From the NCBI GenBank assembly GCA_963922205.1, contig CAWUHX010000393.1, positions 62,001 through 126,000 on the forward strand: 64,000 nucleotides of DNA. Direction: 5' to 3'. Below the pieces are notes generated by a model. That model had not been told where the DNA came from. It saw nothing but the letters and a program-made list of their open reading frames with translations, and ran no database searches. This document shows, piece after piece, positions 51,579-60,744 of the stretch; within the stretch, counting starts at the first letter, position 1; each line of letters starts with the position of its first letter. Made by a program: the position numbers and the translations under genes. Source of the stretch: Romanomermis culicivorax (lineage: Eukaryota; Nematoda; Enoplea; Mermithida; Mermithidae).

Positions 51579-52984
51579 TGTCACGTGCCGCTCAATTCCC
51601 CAAACGTCACGTGATTCCGATCATACCGACATTTTGTTATTTTTTCATGTTTCGTTTATTACTTATTCATGCTTTTGTTTATTTCATTTTTACACATGCA
51701 TTTTGTGTTCGTTTTTATATCTTTCATGCATTTCTATGTTTCGTTTTGTATTTTTATTTCTTTATGAACGCGGGCTACAGTAGGCCCTTTAGCTAAAACT
51801 TCCGCCAGTCGTGCTCCACGAGCACATGGCTATTTTTGGTGCATTCATGCACCTCTTATCATCAAAAATTAGCGTCGTTTTTGTTACGCAACAACGACTA
51901 GCTAAGAAGTTTAGCTAAAGACGTTCATATGCTTAGCATAGGCACTGCAGTCGGCCTCAGTGCTAAACGCATGTGAAGGAAAAAAATGTCTATGTGCTCA
52001 TAGGCATCTTCTGCACCGCGTCTAGCTGCAGAAGTTAGCTTGGATGCCGAGAAACTCCGCCCAAGCTGCAGCTGTAGCCAAACATGTCCTTAAAAGGACA
52101 TGTTTCTTTAGTTTTCCGCTCATTCTTGGGTTCACCAAGCTTTCCGTCTGGTTGTAACTCTGCCTCCGCTGCCTTTCCTCAAATTTGCATAATTTTATAT
52201 ACACCTGTGTGTCCGCCGCCTTATTGCCAATAAATTTGCATAAGATTATATCCCTTTACTGCGTCTGCCGCTTACCCGTCTACAGTACCCGCTGCCCATC
52301 AGTGCCAGGTGTCCGACCGCCCCCGGTTCGTGAAGAAAACGTTGGAGAATCGCCTCCCGCTCGCCGCCGCTCGCCGCTAGGACTTGTGTGGATCGCATCC
52401 CCGCCCCAGTGCCAGAAGACCGAAAGTATCCAGGGACTCGCCGCCCGTTTGGTCGAATCGCTTGAGAAACAGGACTAGGTGAGTCTTCTCAGGGGATTAT
52501 TGTTATTTGTGGGGTATTTATTGCGAAATCCTTCCTAAGTCGGTTTCCCAAGTTTTCCACAGATAAGTAGGGCCTCCACCTCTCAGGTTCGGACTAAAAG
52601 GGGTTGTCTGGTTCATAATCGGGTCCCACAAATTAGGTCATTTTAGGGGTGACCCTGTCCCCACTCTCACTGAGTAGGACTCGGGGATTGTCGCACCTAG
52701 CTTGGCAGCGTTGTCCATTACCCTACAGCAAGACCCCAAGGACAACACCAGAGAACCAACTATAGACCTCTCTATAGCCACCATTCGCCAGGTTAGGCCC
52801 CAACGCCAACCAGGGAAGCCTGGGGAAAATGCCAGTATCCATCAGGAGTCACAGCCTATTACTCACTGTAATAGGATCAATCTGATATGGTTCACCATCA
52901 ATGTGACGTCTAAAACACGGTATTACCTGATGAGATACCCAAACCTCCCCAGCTCTCCCAAATCCACATGTCATACACGTGACA
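51579..52984 (+). mobile_element. 3' LTR of the retrotransposon (1406 bp)
   Basis: Bounded by TGTCACGTG and its exact inverse CACGTGACA. Matches 54334-55573 along its length, with the same order of landmarks (GCGGGCTACAGTA, TTAGCATAGGCACT, AGGGGATTATTGTT, GTCCATTACCCTACAGCA). It contains a hairpin cluster at 51811-52104. No long open frame. Confidence 0.85.
51811..52104 (+). other. Cluster of seven hairpins in the LTR
   Basis: Consecutive stems: GTGCTC/GAGCAC (51811-51825), GGTGCA/TGCACC (51838-51853), GTCGTT/AACGAC (51874-51898), TATGC/GCATA (51928-51940), CTATG/CATAG (51990-52003). Then CTTCTGCA/TGCAGAAG (52008-52034), nested in GGCAT/ATGCC (52003-52048), and AACATGTCCT/AGGACATGTT (52081-52104). 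Most recur in the solo LTR. Confidence 0.65.
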
Positions 52985-54333
52985 TGGCGTAAAATGTGAC
53001 AATTCAAATTTTCACTAAAATTAGAATTTCTTTTTCGACGGTCGTATTTTTTATGAAAATTCGGACATTTAATAAAAACTAATTTCTTTCATCGGAATTC
53101 AACTTCTGTATCAAAATTCGAATTTTTTTGTCATTGATCGATTTTCTCTCTGAAAATTTGAATTTTGTGATCAAAATTCAGTTTTTGTCTACCAAATTCG
53201 AATTCTTTTCGCCAAAATTTCAATTTTTGGATCAAAATTTAATTTTTATTAGAATTCAAGTTTTTCATCAAAATTCCATTTTTTCATTTTAATTTTTATC
53301 AAGTTTTTCATCAAAATTTCATTTTTCTGTCAAAAACCATATTTTTTCGTCAATGTTCAATTTTTATCGTCAAATATGCAAAATACGAATTTTTTATAAT
53401 GGAAATTCTAATTTTTTCATCAAAGTTAATTTTTTTTCGTTTTGGAAACTCGAATTTTTTTTAATAAAATTCGAAAATTTTCGTCAAAATTGAAATTTTT
53501 TGATCATTATCAACTTTTTCTGTACAAAATTCCAATTTTTTGATCAAAATTTTTGATACATCTTTGTTGTAAATATAAGAATCTTTTTAATCAAAATTCG
53601 AGTTTTTTTTATCAAAACTTTTGTTTCTACCATTTTCGATTTTTACGCCTAAAATTCAAATTTTTTCCAGTAAAATTTGAATTTTGTGATCAAAATTCGG
53701 TTTTTTTCCTATCGAAATTCGATTTCTTTAGTCAAATTTCCAATTTTTCTACGGAAATTCTTGTTTTTTGCATCTAAATTCGAATTTGTTTTATCAAAAC
53801 TCCAATTTTTTCTTTTAAAATCATAATTTTTTCCAAAATTCGAGTTTTTTCATCTAAAATTCGAATTTTATCGTCAAATTTCAAGTATATTCCATCAAAT
53901 CCAATTTTATGATCGGAATACAGTTTTTTCTGTACGAAATTCGAACATTTTCGTCAAAAAACGAATTTTGTGATCAAAATGCAATTTTTCACTAAAATTA
54001 GATTTTTTTTATCAAAATTTCAATTTTTCCACCTCATATCAAATTTTTTCGTCAAAAGTTCGATTTTTCTCTTAAAATTTTAATTTTTTGACCAGAATTC
54101 AATTTATTTTGAATTTTGAATTTCTTTATCAAAAATGCAATTTTTTCATTAAAATTTCTACTTTTCTCATCAAATCTCAAATTTTTTTTGTAAATATTCC
54201 AACTTTGTAACCGAAATTCGCAATTTCGAACTGAAATTTACGCTCTGGAACTCCATTTGCTCTGGAACTCCATTTTTTCACCCTTTTTCATTGTAAAAGT
54301 CTGCAATTTTATGGAGAAATGTAGTGATGCTGC
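52985..54333. repeat. AAAATTCGAATTTTTT-type degenerate repeat
   Basis: Reiterated 20-35-bp units (CAAAATTCGAATTTTTTC, ATCAAAATTTCAATTTTT), like those at 3.28-3.55 kb, 5.5-5.7 kb and 46.66-46.78 kb. It fills the space between the two LTRs. No gene is seen. Confidence 0.8.
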
Positions 54334-55573
54334 TGTCACATGGGGCTCAATTTTCCCCAATGTCACGTGATTCTCATCCTGTTGATATTTTATTTTTCGT
54401 CACTTTTCTGTTTTACATCTCTTTTTTCTTTTTTCGTTTATTATTTTCTACATATGCATTTTTATGTTTCGTTTTATGGTATTTTCGTTTATTTTGTTTC
54501 TTTTATGCAGGCGGGCTACAGTACACCCTTTAGCTAAAAACTTCCACCAAAACATGCTCCACAGGCACATGGCTATTTTAGGTGCTTTCCATGCACCTCT
54601 TATCAGCTAATTTAGGTAAGAAGTTTTGCTAAACACTTTCGTATGCTTAGCATAGGCACTTCATGTCGGCCTTAGTGCTAAACCCATGCGAACGGAAAAA
54701 TATCTATGTGCTCATAGGCATCTTCTGCATCACGTCTAGCTGCAGAAGTTAGCTTAGGTCTCAAAAACTCCGCCCAAGCCCGGGTGCATAGCCTCTAACT
54801 TTTCGCTCATTTCTGGGTTTACCCCTGCATCCAAATTTTGTCAGCATGCTCCACCCTCCTCAATTTTAATAAATTTGAATATTTCTATCGCCTACTGCGT
54901 TCCCCGCCCCAATTTGCTTTGTCCCAGGTTACTGCCCGACATTGTCCCAGGTTACTGCCCCGCATCCTCGTATATCTAATACAAAGAGAGCATCATTCCA
55001 AAACCTTCCATGCCTGCCCGTTGAAGAACTGAGTGGATCGCCTACCTGTTCATCGACTGAAATCTGAAATACAGGGACACACCACCCATCTTCCTTTCTG
55101 TATTTGAGAAGCAGGTCTAGGCGAGTCTTCCCAGGGGATTATTGTTGTTGTGGGATATTTTGGGGAACCCTTCTTAAGTCGGTTCTCCCCTGGGTTTTCC
55201 GAGTAAGCAGGGCCTTTTCCTTTCAGGTTTGGGCTAAAAGGGACTGTCTGGTTCATAATGGGGTTCCAGAAGTTTGGTCATTTCACAGGTGACCTTGTCC
55301 CCGTTCACACTGAGCAGGACCTTGGGATTATCACCCCTAACCTGATGGCATTGTCCATTACCCTACAGCAGCACCCCAGGACAGCACCAGAGTACCCTAT
55401 AGGCCTTCCTATAGCCAGTACTAGATTAGGTTAGGTTCCCAAAGCAAGGGAAAACCCTCCTGTTGGGAGTCACAGCCTATAACTCACTGTGATAGGGTCA
55501 AACTGATATAGTTTACCATCAATGTGACTGTTTTCTACCTAACAGGACGCAGTTTACTCCGCTTAACATGACA
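54334..55573 (+). mobile_element. Solo LTR of the same retrotransposon family (1240 bp)
   Basis: Homologous to the 51579-52984 LTR, starting TGTCACATG and ending AACATGACA. It is flanked by CTGC on both sides (54330-54333 and 55574-55577), a 4-bp target-site duplication, and has no internal coding. It is diverged from the other LTR by many substitutions and small indels, so it is an independent, older insertion that lost its body by recombination (inference). Confidence 0.8.
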
Positions 55574-55892
55574 CTGCATTTGCCGAAACTCTGACCACAG
55601 CATCAATCATTTCAAACTGAATGGTGTTTACCATAATAAACAAAAGTTTCCCATTTTTAAAAAAGTTCACATAAACTACCAATTTTGGTTAGAATTTGTA
55701 TGCAAGTGTAAAAATTTGGATAGTAATTTGGGAATACAGCCTGGCAGGTGAAAGCTTTGATTCAAAAAACATGTGAATGTAATTCTAAGGAGGCTGTCAG
55801 GTTCATGGAGACTTTAAGGTTCTTGCGTTAATTATTTACGATTTTCAAATGCTGAATGCCTTTGAGTCACTTTGGACCTGATGAAAAGTTCT
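55574..55892. other. No gene seen
   Basis: Unremarkable AT-rich sequence between the solo LTR and the integrase fragment. The last part may be the decayed continuation of the retroelement remnant. Confidence 0.4.
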
Positions 55893-56402
55893 TCATCCAA
55901 ACTGATTCATTAATGCCGAAGTTGCATTTTTGGCTCTAGGTGGTAAGGTTACATCAACTTCTGGGCTTGAAAGTATTCTACCCAATTTTGTGCAATGTCG
56001 CCTTCCATGCTGTAGTTCAGCAGGTGATTTTCCAGTGATTGAATTTGGTGTTGTTTTGTTGGTAATCAGGATTTGTTCGGATGCATCATCGATATTGCTG
56101 CCTCCCCATAAAGCTTTTTCCATTGCTGTCTTGAAAGTTCGGACAAAATGTTCAGCTTCTCCATTTGAGGGGTGATGGAAAGGTGCTTTTGTTAAATGCT
56201 TGACGCCTCTTTTCTCGCAAAAATCCTGGAATTGGCTGGATGTGAATTGCGTTCCATTGTCAGAGACAATTGTTTCAGGTAAGCCTTTATCCATAATGAT
56301 TTGCTTCAGGCTTTTCAGCGTAGCCTCTGTTGTAGTTGATGATGTAGTGATGAGTGGTTTATTTATTGTTGTGCTTTCCACCTGTGACATTTTTCCTTTC
56401 AA
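55893..56402 (-). pseudogene. Integrase-core fragment of a second LTR retrotransposon
   Basis: 169 codons on the minus strand. Recognisable as the retroviral-type integrase core by ETIVSDNGTQFTS (second Asp), FHHPSNGEAEHFVRTFK (Glu) and the following ELQHGRR region. The first catalytic Asp, the zinc domain and all other pol domains are missing. The sequence is clearly different from the 49.3-kb integrase, so this is another family. Confidence 0.85.
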
Positions 56403-56609
56403 TGTTTATTTACTACTTGGCGTTTTTCGACTGGCAGTGGGTATTTTTTGCGCCCTGCAGTCCTCGACCCTTGGCTCTGTGAGCAGTGTTTGTAACTTGT
56501 GTTTACCAGCCTTATTGTGTTTTCAGTGTGCATTGCTGCCTAACCTGTATTGTGTTTCTTTTTTCAATAATAATTATCATTAGTTTACATTCCCCTAGTG
56601 ACACCTACT

Positions 56610-57130
56610 TGTTGTAGTGTATTTCCGCTGATTTGTAGAATAGTCACGTTTTTTGTCGATCTTGGAAAGAGGCTTGCAGGTACAAAGTGGAGCGAGCGAC
56701 GCGGACCATTGAGAGACGTCTTACTGTAGCGCAAATCGACACACTTGCATTGGGCTCTCCTTTTTCATTATTAGTATTGTTATAATGTTGTGTATTTACC
56801 CACCTCCCTGTGCAACCAGCATATTGTGTGTTTTTCCCAGCACAAGGGACTTGGTTATATTCTCCCCGACTGGAAATTTGTATGAGTAAGTTTATTTTTG
56901 TGTCAGATCAAATTGGAGAAAATTCTCCTTTATTCTTCACATTAATTGGGAGACAGATTTAGGAACTTAGTTTTCTTAGTCTGTGGGTTAATTTATTGTC
57001 GGGTTTAAGTAACATAATTAAGTAATTAATTCTGTAAGCGTGGGTGTTGAGAATATGTGCATTAAGGACGAATTCTGGAATCCCACTCCTGCCTCCTCTT
57101 TCAAAACCTCGACCACATAGAAATACAACA
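56610..57130 (+). mobile_element. LTR-like element, family B (copy 2)
   Basis: 521 bp with TGTTGTA...TACAACA ends, the inverted partner of 454-996. Flanks TACT/CACT agree at three of four bases, consistent with an old 4-bp duplication. It lies about 200 bp from the antisense integrase fragment and may be a remaining LTR of that element, most of whose body is gone (inference). Confidence 0.55.
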
Positions 57131-57835
57131 CACTGCTACTTTACCTCTGTCTTGTCCAGTTAGAGTTAGGGTGAAGACCATGTTAGGAATCTCACAAGAA
57201 CTGAAAGACGGTTGCCCAGGGTATAAGAGCCGGGTAATTCCACAGGTTTACACCAAGTATCCCAGAACATACCAAAGATGAAAAGTTTACACTACCTACT
57301 CTACCATATACCAAACCCTTGGTGAGCTAACAAGTTTACACTAACTAAGCTACTACACACTAAAAGTTTTATAAACTGGCAGGTTTACACTAACTATGCA
57401 GCTACTGAACTGTTTGGGTCAGCAGGTTCACTCTCTACTGGCGGCAGACACATACAAAGGTGCTTGCTGACTAGCAGATATAGCAAAAAAGAAGCACACA
57501 TGAATTTACATAGCCCTGCAGTAAACGAAAAGTAATGCACAAAAATATGGATCAAATTCACATGCCCCAAAACACAGGCATGTACACCAGCATGATGCAC
57601 ACGTGCAAACACATCAATATGAAAGACTTGTAAACTGACTAATTAGGCTACTGTATATTAAAGGTCTGTGATTTGACAGGTTTACAACATGTGTGCTGCT
57701 ACTGCATACCATAGAATTGTAAACAGGCCAGTCTAAACTAACTACTCTACTATATGCATAGGATTTTTAAACTGACAAGTTTACAATAACTACATACCAA
57801 AGACTTGTAAAGTGATTAGTTTACGCTTACACTTT
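57131..57835. repeat. Degenerate tandem repeat with GTTTACACTAACTACTCTAC motif
   Basis: From about 57240 to 57830, units of roughly 55-65 bp repeat: TTGTAAACTGACAAGTTTAC followed by ACTAACTA, CTACTATATACCAAA. The centre is itself near-palindromic (GTAAAC...GTTTAC). A less repetitive stretch (about 57410-57610) interrupts the array. Confidence 0.65.
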
Positions 57836-57897
57836 GCTGCATAACATCAACAATAGTAAGCCACTGGGCACACCAAAAAAAAGCCTTAACCTACCTG

Positions 57898-58350
57898 TGT
57901 AACAGTTCTCGCACACTGGGTGGTAGCTTCCCTACCACGGACTGCACAGCCCTGCATCGCCTGTTGCAACTGCAGCAGTGCCCGTCACAAAAATCCAGGT
58001 CAGAGCTCATGATTTGGATGAGCAACATCAAGTCTACGGGTTCAGAGGAAAATGTACGATGGCACCTTTTGTGCATCATCACATTCTCCTCCTAGGGAAG
58101 TGTGACGCCCTCGTCAGAACATCCCTCCCCCTGCTGAGGCAGGCAAGGGGCCCCCTGGTATGGTCACCATGTAACGGTTCTCGCACACTGGGTGGTAGCT
58201 TCTCTACCACCGACTGCACAGCCCTGCATCGCCTGTTGCAACTGCAGCAGTGCCTGTCACAAAAATCCAGGTCTGGGCTGGTGACTTGGATGAGCAACAT
58301 CAAGTCTACGGGTTCAGAGGAAAATGCACGATGGCACCTTTTGCGCATCC
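57898..58350. repeat. Tandem duplication, about 180-bp units 272 bp apart
   Basis: TGTAACAGTTCTCGCACACT at 57898 and a near-identical segment at 58170 start copies that match over about 180 bp (to GATGGCACCTTTT). On the minus strand both read CHRxFSSEPVDLMLL and then CSCNRRCRAVQSV. The two copies are in different frames, so a single protein is not supported as it stands. Confidence 0.75.
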
Positions 58351-59285
58351 TAAACAACATTGTGTAAAATTGCTCTATCTAAACTATACACATTCTATTT
58401 GAATGGAAACACCTAGAAAAATGTGTAAAGCCATAAAATCAAAAAGTTTTTTGGATTAAAAAAAGTTTTTTGGATTAAATTTTTTTTGAAAAAAAAAAGT
58501 TTTTTGGATTAAATAATTTGGGAAATAATGCACATGGAAAAGTATAAAATTGCAAAGTTTTATACTTTTCAAAGTAAAATCATAAATTTGAGAAAACAAA
58601 ACTTTCATAATTATGTCTTTTGTACTGAGACTCTACAATTTTTTTAAGCAATTCGTTGTTCATAATTTTAAAGTTTGAAATTTTGGAGTTTTGCAAGTTT
58701 CAAGTTAGAATCACGAAATTGAGAATTTTGTAATTTTTAAGTATGAATTTTTGAAGTCAAACATTTCAAAACTTTTATCTGGAGAATAAGAATGTTTGAA
58801 ACATAGGCATTTTGAATGTGGAACTTCTAAATTTGTAATCTTCGAACGTCAAACTTTTTGAACTTTAATTTTTTGAACTTTAATTATTTGAATTTCGATT
58901 TTTTGAATTACAATTTTTTGAATTTTGAACATTAAATGCACTGCAATATATAATAGTATAATATTTTGAGTTCACCTAAAAATTCACAAAAGTCCTTCCA
59001 ATCACCCGAGCAACCACAAGTTACTTGTACGACCTTTCAATCAGAAACACGAAAATTGCTGAATAAAATTTTTCTTGATGTCACCTGATGCACTATTTCA
59101 CCAAGAAAAGTGAAAATAATCAATGAAACATATTTCGGATGTCATGAGGTCACTGAAGCTCATCTGATTGACTATTGGTGACTCAGATGACCTGAAATTA
59201 TTCTGAAAATATTTTGGTGCCGTACTCCCTGAAGAATACAGTAGTCCATTTGGGACTTGTATAGTACATAAACAAACATCCATAT
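58351..59285. other. AT-rich intergenic sequence, no gene seen
   Basis: Contains three short AAAAAGTTTTTTGGATTAAA repeats near 58440-58515 and TTTGAATTTT-type repeats at 58870-58940. No coding or RNA gene is recognised. Confidence 0.5.
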
Positions 59286-59289
59286 CTAT

Positions 59290-59520
59290 TTAGTAGGCAT
59301 GCGACTGACCCAGATTTTTCATGCAATTGGACTCTGACTGGGACTCAGAGTTCAAATTTCAGCTTATGCAGACAGGGATTCAGACTTGGACTTCCAGGTG
59401 GGAGTCTGATCGGACTCGGACTTGAAATTCTTGGCAGGTCGGACTTGAACTCGGACTCGAAAAAATACTCGGATACCCAAGGTCTCGGACTCAGACTCCA
59501 TTACCCGTCCCATCCCTAAT
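59290..59520. repeat. Degenerate GACTCG/GGACTC hexamer repeat
   Basis: Many imperfect copies of TCGGACTCGGACTTG-like units. The minus strand reads Ser/Glu-rich (SESETLG, SESDQTP). Composition, not homology, explains the frame. Confidence 0.6.
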
Positions 59521-60149
59521 TTTGTGATATATAAAAAATATTTCTTGATTAGCATACTCCACAAAGAGACCCACAGTCAGGATCAAAACTATGGTACAGA
59601 ACATCCTACATTATCTCAGTAACTAGTGGGCCAGACACATCACTTTTATTTTGTTAGTTGTCTCAGGGTTACTGTAGGTGCATGTGTTCAACTAAAAGTG
59701 TGTGCAGGCAGTGGATGCAGTGAAAAGTGGCCACAAGAAAAGAAGAAAAAGATAAATTTACATAGATTTATTGTGCCACTGTTTCGGATATTTTTGATGT
59801 TTTTTTCGTTATTAGTTTTTTGGGTTACATTGATGGGTCATCCTATCGTATTTTTATACATATTTTTATGTTATTCATGCTGATTAAGCTTGCATAAGTT
59901 TCAATAATTCCAGTATAACATATAACTTGACAATTTTGCCTTCTTCCTTCCTCATTTTCCTTCATTATCTCCTTATCAATCACTGCTGAGGTTCAAATCT
60001 GCTGGCAGTCGGCAAGAATTTGCTGGGGGTCGAATGACGCAAACCCTCCCATGTACGCGTGCAGTGTGTATACTCTCAGCTGCCTACATGTGATTCTAAA
60101 ATGACAGTATGCAACATGTACTAAAAAAAATTTGCATGTAAATTTTCAG
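59521..60149. other. No gene seen
   Basis: Non-repetitive sequence with only short frames and no recognised domain or element boundary. Confidence 0.45.
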
Positions 60150-60744
60150 TGTTGTGTAGATCTTTCCTTAAGGGCTTAAGAAAAGATGGGTTCTGGTCTG
60201 AACTGACCTGTTAGAGCCAATTCCTTGGCTATGCATTGGAGATCGCGCAACAGTCCGGTTCCCCAGACTTGGCAACAAAAAAGATAAAATTACTTTAAAT
60301 ACGGGGCCTCACACAGAGCCCTCGTAGTCTCCTAGAAGAGAAAAAGGAATCCCCTCTGGGCTAGACTTACCTGCAGGATCCCTTTACAGGTTTTCCTGGG
60401 CTTGCAGTCAGCAAGCTGGAGCCTGGACCTTTGGCCCTTCGCTCCACGTGGTTGGCTTAGTCTAAATAATAAACAATAAATATAGCGATAAACTCCGATG
60501 AATATTAAAAACAAAGGTGGAATGACTGCTAATATAATTATGTGGGATAATATTTATTGGATGCCAGCTATATTTACCAAAAATATAATAAAAACGATAA
60601 TAGTGAAGAATGATTTTTCACTATCACTTTTGGTCTTTCTGTGGTGCTCCATTTCTATGCAAATGTCTGCGCCACTGGTCGTCCAATTCGTCGATTTGCA
60701 TGGCAATATCCCGATGCAACTTGCCATCAACAGCTTGCCCAACA
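60150..60744. mobile_element. LTR-like element, family A (copy 2)
   Basis: 595 bp with TGTTG...CAACA ends, same orientation as 1497-2109 and alignable along its length. Flanks are TCAG and TCAA, a possible worn 4-bp duplication. On the minus strand it encodes [19 protein letters not shown] followed by LDDQWRRH, matching the peptide readable in copy 1. Confidence 0.5.

Larger units (their letters stand above)
46784..52984 (+). mobile_element. 5'-truncated Ty3/gypsy-type LTR retrotransposon
   Basis: GC-rich block with domains in the order protease, reverse transcriptase, RNase H, integrase, then a 3' LTR: the Ty3/gypsy order. No 5' LTR is seen upstream, and gag is absent apart from possible remnants in 46784-46935. 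Three reading-frame changes (about 47950, 49360, 50480) show an inactive copy. It lies beyond the 5' end of the PAPS synthase gene, on the opposite strand. Confidence 0.9.
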
